This document shows, piece by piece, positions 26,803-36,169 of a DNA stretch of 64,000 bases; position 1 is the stretch's first letter, and each line of letters begins with the position of its first letter. The notes under the pieces were generated by a model, which saw only the letters and a list, made by a program, of their open reading frames with translations, was not told the origin of the DNA and did not search any database. This DNA comes from Bradyrhizobium iriomotense (GTDB lineage Bacteria; Pseudomonadota; Alphaproteobacteria; Rhizobiales; Xanthobacteraceae): assembly GCF_018129405.1 (NCBI RefSeq), contig NZ_JAFCLP010000025.1, forward strand, positions 1 through 64,000, given 5' to 3'. The translations under genes were made by a program, and so were the position numbers.

Positions 26803-28183
26803 GCCGATTATCAGCCTACGCGGCGTGGGCAAGTGCTACAATCTGTACGACAAGCCGACTGACCGGCTGAAGCAGATGCTGGCGAACCGCTTGCCCGGCG
26901 CTCGTAGGAAATTCTACCGTGAGCACTGGGCCTTGCGGGGCGTAAGCTTAGATATCGCGAGTGGAGAAACCGTCGGCATCATTGGCCAGAACGGGTCGGG
27001 AAAATCCACGCTACTGCAGCTGATTTGCGGCACGCTCATGCCGACCGAAGGAGAGGTTCGTGTGAAAGGTCGCATCGCGCCACTGCTCCAGCTGGGTGCC
27101 GGCTTCAATCCGGAATTCACCGGCCGTGAGAACGTGGCCCTCAACGCCGCCATCCTTGGCCTCAGCGCGGAGGAAATCGACGCCCGGTTCGATGATATTG
27201 TCGCTTTCGCCGACATTGGCGAGATGCTGGAACGGCCGGTTAAACTGTACTCCAGCGGCATGTACGCACGGCTGGCCTTCGCGGTCGCCATCAACGTTGA
27301 TCCTGAGATTCTGATCGTCGACGAGGCGTTGGCAGTAGGCGACGAGGGATTTCAGGTTAAGTGCTATGGGCGCATCCGTCAGATACGCGACTCCGGGGCG
27401 ACGGTCCTGTTCGTCAGCCATGCCCGCTCGACCATCGTCGAGCTTTGCGACCGAGCAGTTCTCCTTGATTCAGGCAAGAAGCTCCTGGAAGGTGAACCAA
27501 AGCCCGTGATGGCCGCCTATCAGAAATACCTTTTTGCTCCCGAACAAAAAAAGCCAATCATTCGCGCGGCTATCGAGCGTGGTGATAACGTCATGCCCGA
27601 GCAACGGCACGCGTCTCATCCCGTTTCGCTCAACAAATTGGCGGAGCCAAGCGAAGATGTTGCTGCCTATGATGTATCTCTCGTCGTTAACCACACGGAA
27701 GAGTGGCCGAGCCGAGGCGCCAGGATATCTAACGCATGTATCCGCAGCATGGACGGACGGAAGGTTAACGTTCTTGCTCCAGGTGCGACTTATATTTATG
27801 AATACACTGTCGAATTTCAGACTGATGCTTTCGGAGTCTCGTTTGGAATGCTGACCAAGACTTTGACGGGTCTGGAAATCGCCGGGATTGCCTCCCATCC
27901 GGCCGGCAGCACTATCGACGAAGTACGCACGGGAGAGCAGTTTCGGGTGAGATTCCATTTCAATACCGCACTCACCCCCGGAACCTATACGTTTAATGCT
28001 GGATGCTTCGGCCTTGTCGACGGCGCTGAGGTCTACCTTCATCGCCTGGTCGATGCTGTCGTCTTTCGTGTGATGCCTGCAAGGGATGGCCGCCGTATCA
28101 GCGGATATTTCGATATCTGGTCGACAGGAACCGCATGTACAGTCGAAGCTATTACCGAGAGTGTTGAAATGGTGGCCTCGTGA
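26792..28183 (+). CDS. wzt: Polysaccharide ABC exporter ATPase with C-terminal glycan-binding domain (Wzt type)
   Basis: This 463-residue protein has an ATPase domain (about residues 1-250) and a Wzt C-terminal beta-sandwich (about 290-450, including 'VNHTEEWPSRGARISNACIR' and 'GEQFRVRFHFNTALTPGTYT'). The ATPase domain shows Walker A 'IIGQNGSGKSTLLQLICG', signature 'LYSSGMYARLAFAVA' and Walker B 'ILIVDEALAVGD'. In O-antigen exporters of this type the C-terminal domain binds a modified chain end, so the exported glycan probably carries a terminal modification. The sulfotransferase or acetyltransferase encoded downstream could be the source. It overlaps wzm by 11 bases. Confidence 0.93.
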   Translation: MSSEPIISLRGVGKCYNLYDKPTDRLKQMLANRLPGARRKFYREHWALRGVSLDIASGETVGIIGQNGSGKSTLLQLICGTLMPTEGEVRVKGRIAPLLQLGAGFNPEFTGRENVALNAAILGLSAEEIDARFDDIVAFADIGEMLERPVKLYSSGMYARLAFAVAINVDPEILIVDEALAVGDEGFQVKCYGRIRQIRDSGATVLFVSHARSTIVELCDRAVLLDSGKKLLEGEPKPVMAAYQKYLFAPEQKKPIIRAAIERGDNVMPEQRHASHPVSLNKLAEPSEDVAAYDVSLVVNHTEEWPSRGARISNACIRSMDGRKVNVLAPGATYIYEYTVEFQTDAFGVSFGMLTKTLTGLEIAGIASHPAGSTIDEVRTGEQFRVRFHFNTALTPGTYTFNAGCFGLVDGAEVYLHRLVDAVVFRVMPARDGRRISGYFDIWSTGTACTVEAITESVEMVAS

Positions 28184-28285
28184 CGCGTAGAGTCCGGACA
28201 TTTGCGCGATCAAACGTTTGCGACCGATTTCTGCAAGGCATAACGCGCGTTGTAAGATCCTTGATCATCGGTTGAATGACACGAC

Positions 28286-31255
28286 ATGATGAGCCGCGCC
28301 CCCAATCCTTCGCTCCAGGTCGCTTTCCTCCTCGGTCTGCCGCGATCCGGCACGACGCTGCTTGCGCATCTACTTCAGCAACATCCGGATCTTCTGGCGC
28401 CGCCTGAGCCATGGTTGATGCTGGCGCTCGCCGCCCTCGGAGAGGTCGACCGTCGCCACCCCGCCGACGCGCGACTCGTTGGCATGGCGACCGGCGAGTT
28501 TTTCGACCGGATCGACCGCATAGCAGCTTGCCGCGCTCTAGCCGACGCGGCTTATAACCAATACCTTGCGACGGCTGGCAAGCGCTGCTTCATCGACAAG
28601 ACGCCGCGCTACTGGATGGCGCTGAATTTCATCGACGCGCTTTATCCGGAAGCTTCGCAGATCATCTTGCTTCGCAACCCTTATTCTATCGCCGCATCGC
28701 TTAAATCGACGTGGCACATTTCGCTGCTGCCGGAAAGCTGTCCCGCCGCGCACGCCGCCTATCTAGCGGACCTGGTCCTCGGCCTACCCGTGCTCGCAGC
28801 ACGGCTTGATCATCCAGAAACTCAAACAGTCCGCTACGAAGCGTTGGTGAGGCAGCCCGCCGAGGAGGTCCGGCGCCTGGTCGCCGCCCTAGGCTACGAC
28901 CCGGACGGTATCAGATCGACGACGACGGACAATACGGGCTATCTCCGCTCTGGAAATTTCGGCGATCGGAAGATTCTTGACAAGAAGGCGGTCGACGATC
29001 GCTCGATCGACGCTTGGCGCAGCGAATTGACTGTTGCGGAAATGCAGTCCGTGACGGACATGGTCGGCACGGAGTTGCTGGTCGCACTCGGTTATGAGCA
29101 GGAATTACAGAACGCACAGGATGCAGGTGTTGTCGATAAAGGAAAGGACGCTACCAGGCGGCATCGCGAGGTATTTGAAGCATGGTGGAATGTGCGTGGC
29201 GGCGGAAAGGTGACCGCGGTTGGCAGCGAGCGACAAGCTGCCAGACAGATGGACTCAAAGAGTTACCTATCCGCGCGCGATTCATCCGTGTTGCGGGGCG
29301 CCAAGACATCTCTTAACCTGCCCTTAAACTTCCATGACGCGTTCGAACTAGCCGAAGTCACCGAGCTTAAGCGCAATCAACAGGCGCTGCTGGACGAGCG
29401 CGAGCATATCTTGGAAGTCAATCAACGGTTGGCAAGTGAACTGCGCGAAGTCGAGGCGGACCGCGCGGCCAAGTCTGAGGTAACTGACCGCCTGGCTTCT
29501 GAAATCGCCCAGCTTAAGCGCAACCACGAAGCATTGCAGAAAGAGCGCGAGGATGCCTTAGCGGTCAATCAACGGTTAGCGATCGAACTACACGCCGTTG
29601 ATTTGGACCGCAAAGACAAATCGGCCGTCATCGACCGCCTGTCCGCCAAATTTACCGAGCTCGAACGCGACAGGGACGCCTTGCGGAAAGACCGCGAGCA
29701 TCTTTTAGAGGTCAATCAAACGCTAGCGACCGAGCTAAGCACGATTGAGTCCGACCGCGCCGACAAATTGCGCAGCATTGATCGCCTGGCGAGCGAGCTG
29801 GAGGAAGTCGCTATGCGCGACGCGATCCAACGCCGAAAGCTTGCTGCCAAAGAACATGTAATCGAGTCAATTGCCGCTCGTGAACTTGAAAGGCAGGCCC
29901 TGCTCAAGGGGGGCGCAGACCTCTTATACCATTCGCGGCGTGGTCACACGCCACCAGGCTACGGCGATTTCTTTCCACCCGAAAACCCTGCGTCAGGTAT
30001 GCATGTGGCAATCGACGCCCTCGAAATCGTTTTCGGCGTGTCGGGAGGGGTCGAGACCTACATGAAAATGCTGACCAACGCGCTGCTCAAGGGTGGTCGA
30101 CGGGTTACGCTCATTTGTCTGCCAGACCAACTGCCGGCAATGCGAAAATTATTTCATGCGCGGGTCGGGTACTTCGTAATGCGCAAAAGTCGCGCTATCG
30201 GCTTAGCGATCGAAATTTCGAACCGCTTACTCGGTCAAGAAAGGCGATTGAGCGCTGCGAGCTCCATGGCTACCTTTTCACGGCTGCGCGATGACATCGG
30301 TGCAGACGTTCTCCACAGCCCTGTACAGATCTTTTCGAAACCTGACTTCCGGATTCCATCGGTTCTCAATCTACACGACCTCCAGCACCTTCACTTCCCA
30401 GAGAACTTCAATCCTTCGGATATCGAGGCGCGCAAACGGCTCTACGGGCTATCAGCCTCTCTTGCCGATGCGATCGTGGTTTCCTCCGACTTTGTTCGTA
30501 ACGATCTCATCAACCGAATGGAGATCCCAGCGGCCAAGATCTTTACTGTTCCTGTGACCTGGGACCCGATGGTAATCGAGGGCCTTGAGAAGTTCAGTCC
30601 GCAGGATGCCATCGCACATTACAAATTGCCGCCGACGTACGTGATTTACCCGGCGCAGTTCTGGCCGCACAAAAACCACGCGCGACTGGTACAGGCGCTG
30701 AGGATTGTTCGCGACAAACGGCCCGGCACTGATCTGAAGCTTTTGTTCACTGGCTATCGCGGGCATTCAGGCTGGCCCACGGTAAGGGCAGCGATTCAGG
30801 AACTGGGACTAGAACCGGACGTCATTTGCCTCGATCACGTTCCTGTCGACCACCTTGCCGCTCTGTATAAAGGGGCACTCTATTGCGTGATGCCTTCTAC
30901 TTTCGAGGCTTCGAGCTATCCCGTCATTGAGGCGCAGGTGCTTGGCGTGCCGGCAATGTGCTCGAACGTCACCTCGCTGCCGGAGCTCATGCGCAACGGT
31001 GCCGGTCTTCTATTTGATCCTTTTGACGTCGAGGACATCGCGGCCAAGATGATGCACTGGCTCGACGACACCCAAGATCGCCAGGCTCATGCCGAGCGTG
31101 GACGATTGAAAGCGTGCCAAGAACATAGCCTGGAAAGGTACATCGCGGGTCTCGCACGCGCCTACGATTACGCCCTTGCAGCGCGGAAATTGCCTGATAG
31201 GTCAGGGCTCTCAGAGCCCCCTCCTACAGAGCACCGATTTTGCGTAGCTTCCTAA
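28286..31255 (+). CDS. Fusion: sulfotransferase - coiled-coil repeats - GT4 glycosyltransferase
   Basis: The protein has 989 residues and three parts. Residues 1 to about 280 form a PAPS-dependent sulfotransferase: 5'-phosphosulfate loop 'FLLGLPRSGTTLLAHLLQQH' and 3'-phosphate motif 'LLRNPYSIAASLKSTW'. Residues 361-507 are three tandem 49-residue coiled-coil repeats, exactly seven heptads each, beginning 'LKRNQQALLDERE', 'LKRNHEALQKERE' and 'LERDRDALRKDRE'. From about 570 a GT4 glycosyltransferase begins ('MHVAIDALEIVFGVSGGVET') with the EX7E region 'PSTFEASSYPVIEAQVLGVP'. A tandem ATG occurs at 28286/28289. It lies between wzt and the aminotransferase, and cysD/cysNC about 5 kb away can supply PAPS. 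The two enzymes may add a sulfated or terminal sugar. Confidence 0.87.
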   Translation: MMSRAPNPSLQVAFLLGLPRSGTTLLAHLLQQHPDLLAPPEPWLMLALAALGEVDRRHPADARLVGMATGEFFDRIDRIAACRALADAAYNQYLATAGKRCFIDKTPRYWMALNFIDALYPEASQIILLRNPYSIAASLKSTWHISLLPESCPAAHAAYLADLVLGLPVLAARLDHPETQTVRYEALVRQPAEEVRRLVAALGYDPDGIRSTTTDNTGYLRSGNFGDRKILDKKAVDDRSIDAWRSELTVAEMQSVTDMVGTELLVALGYEQELQNAQDAGVVDKGKDATRRHREVFEAWWNVRGGGKVTAVGSERQAARQMDSKSYLSARDSSVLRGAKTSLNLPLNFHDAFELAEVTELKRNQQALLDEREHILEVNQRLASELREVEADRAAKSEVTDRLASEIAQLKRNHEALQKEREDALAVNQRLAIELHAVDLDRKDKSAVIDRLSAKFTELERDRDALRKDREHLLEVNQTLATELSTIESDRADKLRSIDRLASELEEVAMRDAIQRRKLAAKEHVIESIAARELERQALLKGGADLLYHSRRGHTPPGYGDFFPPENPASGMHVAIDALEIVFGVSGGVETYMKMLTNALLKGGRRVTLICLPDQLPAMRKLFHARVGYFVMRKSRAIGLAIEISNRLLGQERRLSAASSMATFSRLRDDIGADVLHSPVQIFSKPDFRIPSVLNLHDLQHLHFPENFNPSDIEARKRLYGLSASLADAIVVSSDFVRNDLINRMEIPAAKIFTVPVTWDPMVIEGLEKFSPQDAIAHYKLPPTYVIYPAQFWPHKNHARLVQALRIVRDKRPGTDLKLLFTGYRGHSGWPTVRAAIQELGLEPDVICLDHVPVDHLAALYKGALYCVMPSTFEASSYPVIEAQVLGVPAMCSNVTSLPELMRNGAGLLFDPFDVEDIAAKMMHWLDDTQDRQAHAERGRLKACQEHSLERYIAGLARAYDYALAARKLPDRSGLSEPPPTEHRFCVAS
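29366..29806 (+). repeat. Three tandem 147-bp coding repeats (49 residues each)
   Basis: Units start at 29366, 29513 and 29660, always at a Leu codon, with no gaps. Each codes 49 residues with the pattern LxRxxxALxxxRExxLxVNQxLAxEL..DR.xK...xDRLxxx. The first two begin with the identical nine bases CTTAAGCGC. The DNA has diverged more than the protein pattern, which points to an old duplication kept by selection for coiled-coil length. Confidence 0.85.
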
Positions 31256-31306
31256 GCGGGATGAATTCGGAAGTTGGGACTATCACATACGAAAAGAAGT
31301 TAACTA

Positions 31307-32428
31307 ATGAAAATCCAATTTCAGGTTTCTAAACCGGTCTTGTGCGGCAACGAGAGACGATACGTAATCGATGCTCTCGATTCAGGCTGGATTTCAAGTA
31401 ATGGAGCCTACCTGCCGAAATTCGAAAAAGCGATCGCGGAGACTCTGCGCGTCGACGAATGTCTCTCTACCAGCAACGGAACGACCGCACTTCACTTGGC
31501 ATGCCTTTCATTGGGTTTGAAACCTGGCGACGAAGTGATCGTGCCCTCCCTCACTTACGTAGCTTCAGCAAACGCTATCGCCTATTGTGGAGCGAGGCCC
31601 ATATTTGCCGATTGCGATCCATTGACCTGGAACGCAACTTCCGAATGTATCGCAAAAGTGTGGACGCCACGTACAGTTGGGGTCCTTGCCGTTCATCTGT
31701 ATGGAATGCCGACTGACATAGATAAAATCGCCGAGCTGTGTCGTAGCCGAGGAGCATGGTTGCTCGAAGACTGCGCCGAAAGTCTTGGAGCGACGATCTT
31801 TGGTAAGCCCACCGGCAGTTTTGGGGACGCATCGACCTTCAGCTTCTACGGCAACAAGACCATCTCTACCGGCGAGGGCGGCGCCCTTTATGTGCAAGAT
31901 CCCGAGCGCCGGCGTCACGCGCGCATGTTGCGTGGACAGGGTATGGACCTTAATCACCGATATTGGCATCCGATCCTTGGTTACAACTACCGAATGACCA
32001 ATATCGCGGCCGCTATTGGCCTCGGCCAAATTGAAATGCTCGACTTCCATCTCGCTGAGCGCCGCCGGATCGCGGCATGCTACTTCAAACAGCTTCGTCC
32101 CCTCGAAGCTGAGGGCTTACTCAGACTGCCGACGCAAGTCGACGGTTATAGCAGCAGCTATTGGCTTTTCTCCGCCGTACTTACGGGCGGCGGCGACGAG
32201 CTGCGCGCCCGCATCATGAATCAGTTGGCAACTGAATATGGAATAGAAACACGCCCCTTCTTCGTGCCGATGCATCGCTTACCGATGTATTTTTCCGAGG
32301 AGTCGCTCCCAAAAACTGAGTTCCTGGCGACGCATGGCATGAATTTTCCGACCTATACAGGGTTGAGTGATGCCGATGTTGATGAGATTTGCGGCGCGAT
32401 CGGGCACGTATTGCGAACGGTTTCGTAG
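31307..32428 (+). CDS. DegT/DnrJ/EryC1-family aminotransferase, probable GDP-perosamine synthase
   Basis: This 373-residue PLP enzyme has the Schiff-base Lys at about K184 in 'FSFYGNKTISTGEGGAL'. It also has 'LSTSNGTTALHLACLSLGLK' (cofactor phosphate), 'EDCAESLGA' and 'GYNYRMTNIAAAIGLGQIEM'. The 'FYGNKTITTGEGG' type of motif is characteristic of the GDP-perosamine synthase/PerA subgroup, which aminates GDP-4-keto-6-deoxymannose using glutamate. That substrate is the product of gmd in this locus, which supports the call. A different 4-keto or 3-keto sugar cannot be excluded. Confidence 0.85.
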   Translation: MKIQFQVSKPVLCGNERRYVIDALDSGWISSNGAYLPKFEKAIAETLRVDECLSTSNGTTALHLACLSLGLKPGDEVIVPSLTYVASANAIAYCGARPIFADCDPLTWNATSECIAKVWTPRTVGVLAVHLYGMPTDIDKIAELCRSRGAWLLEDCAESLGATIFGKPTGSFGDASTFSFYGNKTISTGEGGALYVQDPERRRHARMLRGQGMDLNHRYWHPILGYNYRMTNIAAAIGLGQIEMLDFHLAERRRIAACYFKQLRPLEAEGLLRLPTQVDGYSSSYWLFSAVLTGGGDELRARIMNQLATEYGIETRPFFVPMHRLPMYFSEESLPKTEFLATHGMNFPTYTGLSDADVDEICGAIGHVLRTVS

Positions 32429-32535
32429 CGGGCGTTCGGATCATACTAGATTTCGGTTGTCACATTAGTTGGCTCCGGCTCGCTGCTGTGGGGAGCCTTC
32501 TCCTTCATTCGAGTTAAGATGGATGGAACATCGCA

Positions 32536-33519
32536 ATGAATGAGCTAGAGCGCAGTCTCGCTTTCGTTCCGACTGCAGCGCAGATCTCGCACGTCAGGAG
32601 CTTGCCGCGTGCGGAGCTACTCCGTTTCTCAGTCGTCGTGCCGTCGTTCAATCAGTGCAGCTTCCTTAGGCAAACCCTCGACAGCGTGCTCGCGCAGGAC
32701 TACCCAAATATCGAGATTTTCGTGGCTGACGGCGGGTCAACCGACGGCTCAGTCGCGATCCTCGAAGAATACTCGAGCATTCACCCGCAATTGCTCCGTT
32801 ACGATAGCCGTCCGGATGGCGGGCACCATCACGGCGTGAACAAGGGTATCGCTAATACGACGGGAGATATCATCGCGTGGATCAATTCCGATGACATCTA
32901 TTTGCCCGGCGCGTTCTGGAAGGTAGCCACGTTCTTTTACTTCAACCGACTGGCTTTCGTGGTCTACGGTCGTAACCGGTACGTGGACCGCGACCTAAAT
33001 CCTGTCATCGATTATCCGGTGGACTGGAGTCCGCTGCTTTCGGAACAGCGGCGGCGCATGATGCATTTCTGTTTGATCCCGCAACCATCACTATTTTTCA
33101 AACGGACGGCTGTAACGCTCTGCGGTGCTCTCAATTCCAAGATTCTCGACTACGAGCTCTGGATGCGTTGGCAAAAAGACCTGCCATTCTACTTCTGCGA
33201 TGACTATTTTTCGCTGTCGCGGCTGCACGATGATGCGATCACGGCCAATGCCGACCGCGGGCTACTGCGAGGGATCTGCGAGGCTGTACATCAATACTAC
33301 GGCATAGTTCCATTCAGTTGGACCTTCAAATACGCCTATACAGCCGAGCACGGAGCTGCCTGGACGCGTGGCGAGGCCCCATCACCTGGACGCAAGGTGC
33401 TGCTTATGGCCCACTGGTATTGGGTAATGATGAACCTCCGTTGGTTGCCACGCCTAGCCTTGCGATCAGCCCGTGGCCTTATGTCATGGGCGGCGCAGGC
33501 GCTGCGCATTGCCGCTTAG
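32536..33519 (+). CDS. Family 2 glycosyltransferase
   Basis: The 327-residue protein has a GT-A fold with 'FSVVVPSFNQCSFLRQTLDS', 'IFVADGGSTDGSVAIL' and the metal/nucleotide motif 'IAWINSDDIYLPGAFWKV'. It ends with an amphipathic Trp/Arg-rich tail that may hold it to the inner membrane. It resembles the GT2 enzymes at 33531, 35049 and 39117, and the four probably add successive sugars. Donor and acceptor cannot be read from the sequence. Confidence 0.88.
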   Translation: MNELERSLAFVPTAAQISHVRSLPRAELLRFSVVVPSFNQCSFLRQTLDSVLAQDYPNIEIFVADGGSTDGSVAILEEYSSIHPQLLRYDSRPDGGHHHGVNKGIANTTGDIIAWINSDDIYLPGAFWKVATFFYFNRLAFVVYGRNRYVDRDLNPVIDYPVDWSPLLSEQRRRMMHFCLIPQPSLFFKRTAVTLCGALNSKILDYELWMRWQKDLPFYFCDDYFSLSRLHDDAITANADRGLLRGICEAVHQYYGIVPFSWTFKYAYTAEHGAAWTRGEAPSPGRKVLLMAHWYWVMMNLRWLPRLALRSARGLMSWAAQALRIAA

Positions 33520-33530
33520 AAGGACGAACA

Positions 33531-34505
33531 ATGGACAACCTGCCGACCCCGATCACCGTCGTCGTCCCGTCCTATAACCAAGGCCGGTTCATTGACGAGA
33601 CGCTCGCGAGTCTGTTGGAGCAAGCCTACCCTGCCGTCGAGGTCCTTGTAATGGACGGAGGATCGAGCGATGACACGATCGAACGCCTCAAGCGCTACGG
33701 GGACCGCATTACGTGGGTCAGCGAAAAGGATCGTGGGCAATCGGATGCGATCGCAAAGGGGTTCGCGCGTGCGCGTCACGACTGGATCACTTGGCTGAAC
33801 TCGGACGATATTCAGTGCAACCGCGCCCTATGGGCGATCAATGAGGTCGTGGCTCGCAATCCGACCGCTGAAGTCATCGTCGGACGGGGCCATTATATGG
33901 ATGAAGATGGCGGCAACCCGCGTCCATACCCCACAATCTCCATCGGACGGGGAATCGACGTTGCCCAAGAAATGTTCGAGAAGGGTTATGTCGCCCAACC
34001 CTCGGTATTTTTCCGCAAGTCCAGTTATGCGCGCATTGGCGGCATCGATCCTTCGCTGCGCTTCTGTATGGACTATGATCTATGGACGCGCTTCGCGCTT
34101 GCCGGCTGCCGTTTCGTCGCGTGTGAAGAGGATATATCCGGAAACCGGTGGTACGCCAGCACAAAGACCGCCGGCCAAACGCTCGAGCTTCTCGCGGAGG
34201 TGGCGTCCAACCAGATCAAGCATTTTGGTCGAGTATCGCCGTACTTCGTCCAGGCAATCAGCGACAATCTATATCAGACCTTCCATGGAAATCATCACGG
34301 CGATAGCCATCATGTCCTCTATCGCTTGCTTTACTTTAAGACCATCTGGCTTTGGTTCAATGCCCGGCAGCCGCTTTACTGCCTGCGCGGGTTTTTCCTC
34401 GAAACGATTGCGAAATCCGGGCCCATTATCGGTGACAAGGTTACGGCCAGCGATCTCTTGCGCGGCCTGCGAAGGGTGATCACTCCACGGAGAGCAGCGC
34501 CATGA
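33531..34505 (+). CDS. Family 2 glycosyltransferase
   Basis: The ATG at 33531 follows AGAAGGA and is chosen over a much longer frame that overlaps the previous gene; this gives 324 residues. Motifs are 'ITVVVPSYNQGRFIDETLAS', 'VLVMDGGSSDDTIERL' and 'DWITWLNSDDIQCNRALWAI'; 'MDYDLWTRFALAG' is typical of this subgroup. The stop overlaps the next start as ATGA, so translation is coupled to the acetyltransferase. Confidence 0.88.
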   Translation: MDNLPTPITVVVPSYNQGRFIDETLASLLEQAYPAVEVLVMDGGSSDDTIERLKRYGDRITWVSEKDRGQSDAIAKGFARARHDWITWLNSDDIQCNRALWAINEVVARNPTAEVIVGRGHYMDEDGGNPRPYPTISIGRGIDVAQEMFEKGYVAQPSVFFRKSSYARIGGIDPSLRFCMDYDLWTRFALAGCRFVACEEDISGNRWYASTKTAGQTLELLAEVASNQIKHFGRVSPYFVQAISDNLYQTFHGNHHGDSHHVLYRLLYFKTIWLWFNARQPLYCLRGFFLETIAKSGPIIGDKVTASDLLRGLRRVITPRRAAP

Positions 34506-35083
34506 CAGTGATATTGGAAGTGCTGCACCTAAAGCCGGATCATACTCTGTTGCTCACCGAACTCTTCTCGCGCATTGCTGCGGACCCGCTGAGCAACCGC
34601 TTTCATCCTCACCCGTTCACCGCAACCGAGGCTGACCGCATCTGCCACTATGGCGGGCGGGACAGATATTTGGCTTTGCGGATCGACGATCAGCTGTCCG
34701 CGTATTGTATGCTACGCGGCTGGGACGAAGGCTTCTCTGTCCCGAGCCTTGGAATTTATGTAGCGCCGGAACTCCGCGGGTCAGGTGCGGCACGGCTGAT
34801 GATGCAGCACTTACATCTGACGGCTCGTCTGTCGGGCGCTGAGCGGATTCGGCTTAAAGTGTATGCCGACAACCTATCGGCTTATAAGCTTTACGCGTCA
34901 CTCGGCTACTGCTTTTCTGATCCTGCCGATAACACGGGCCAGCTTGTCGGAATTTTTGATCTTTCGAGGTCGGCGTTGATGCGAAGTGGTACCGTGACCG
35001 GCCGAGACGGGTGCAGCAGCGTTCACACACTATTATCGGAGAGCGCGGTTGAAGACGATCCTTCGTCAGCTAACAGGCTATAG
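34502..35083 (+). CDS. GNAT-family N-acetyltransferase
   Basis: In this 193-residue protein the acetyl-CoA motif A reads 'SLGIYVAPELRGSGAARLMM', followed by 'LKVYADNLSAYKLYASLGYC', a normal GNAT core. It is embedded in the glycosyltransferase operon, with ATGA coupling to the GT2 before it and a 35-base overlap with the GT2 after it. An amino sugar such as perosamine is the natural acceptor in this context, but that is inference. The last about 30 residues overlap the next gene. Confidence 0.82.
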   Translation: MTVILEVLHLKPDHTLLLTELFSRIAADPLSNRFHPHPFTATEADRICHYGGRDRYLALRIDDQLSAYCMLRGWDEGFSVPSLGIYVAPELRGSGAARLMMQHLHLTARLSGAERIRLKVYADNLSAYKLYASLGYCFSDPADNTGQLVGIFDLSRSALMRSGTVTGRDGCSSVHTLLSESAVEDDPSSANRL

Positions 35084-35960
35084 GTTAGGCCAGCTTGAGG
35101 CGTATAGGCCGCGGCCAATTAGCCTCACTCCAGCGGCACAAGCCCCTGCTTACAAAAGTCCGCTCAAATTTTCGCTCGTCACACCCGTGCGAAACCAAGC
35201 GAGCTTCATCGGGCAAACGATCGAGAGCGTGATCGAACAACAGTTCTCTCCCCTCGAGTATATCGTCATGGACGGTGGTTCGACGGATGGGACAACTGAC
35301 GTAATCGAGCGCTACCGCAGTCATTTAACTCATTTCGAGAGCCGAAACGACGAAGGTCAGTCCGACGCGCTCAACAAGGGATTCGCCAAAGCATCAGGAG
35401 ACATTTTTGGCTGGCTCAATGGTGATGACCTACTTCTCCCCGGCGCTATCGAGTATGTCGCTCGTTTTTTTCTATCGAATCCCGATGTAGACGTCGTCTA
35501 TGGCGATCGGATCGTTATCAATGCTCATGGCGACGATGTCGGACGCTGGATGTTGCCTAGCCATTCTGACCAGATCTTGTCGTGGGTCGATTACATTCCT
35601 CAGGAGACACTATTCTGGCGGCGTAGCCTCTGGGAGCGAGCCGGTTCCTACGTCGACACTTCCTTTAGCTTTGCGATGGATTGGGAGCTGCTCGTACGAT
35701 TTAGAGATCACGGCGCCCATTTCCGACACCTTCCCCACTATATCGGCGCTTTCCGCGTGCACTCTTTCCAGAAAACGAGCGCCGAGATGGACGGGGTGGG
35801 CATAGCGGAGATGAATAGAATACGCACCCGCTGCTTGGGCTACGTCCCGTCCAAGGCCGCGCTGAGAGTCGCAGTGACTCCCTACGTGCTTCGGCACCTT
35901 GCACGGGTATGGCGTTCGCGGGTGCTCCGAGTTGTTATGCGAAAAGACAGCTCGCGGTGA
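35049..35960 (+). CDS. Family 2 glycosyltransferase
   Basis: This 303-residue protein starts at a TTG inside the acetyltransferase gene, six bases after GGAGAG. Motifs: 'FSLVTPVRNQASFIGQTIES', 'YIVMDGGSTDGTTDVI' and 'IFGWLNGDDLLLPGAIEYVA'. 'FAMDWELLVRFRDHGAHFRH' and the rest match WcaA-like GT2 enzymes. It is the last gene of the forward operon starting at wzm. If the TTG is wrong, no in-frame ATG precedes the fold. Confidence 0.83.
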   Translation: MKTILRQLTGYRLGQLEAYRPRPISLTPAAQAPAYKSPLKFSLVTPVRNQASFIGQTIESVIEQQFSPLEYIVMDGGSTDGTTDVIERYRSHLTHFESRNDEGQSDALNKGFAKASGDIFGWLNGDDLLLPGAIEYVARFFLSNPDVDVVYGDRIVINAHGDDVGRWMLPSHSDQILSWVDYIPQETLFWRRSLWERAGSYVDTSFSFAMDWELLVRFRDHGAHFRHLPHYIGAFRVHSFQKTSAEMDGVGIAEMNRIRTRCLGYVPSKAALRVAVTPYVLRHLARVWRSRVLRVVMRKDSSR

Positions 35961-36169
35961 GCCGGTTGCGGTTGTGCACGCCAAGTTTCACGAACGCGAA
36001 AACTACATTGCGACGCTTGGCAGGTCTTAGTCGAGCGTCTCGTCCGGTCTACCTATCCTTTTGATTCGCAACGTTCCTGACCTTTGAGATCTGTCTGCTT
36101 CATTGAAAGCAAGCGCCGCTGCGATGGTGTCAATCTCTAATCATACTGTCGGCCTAACGTCTCCCCACT

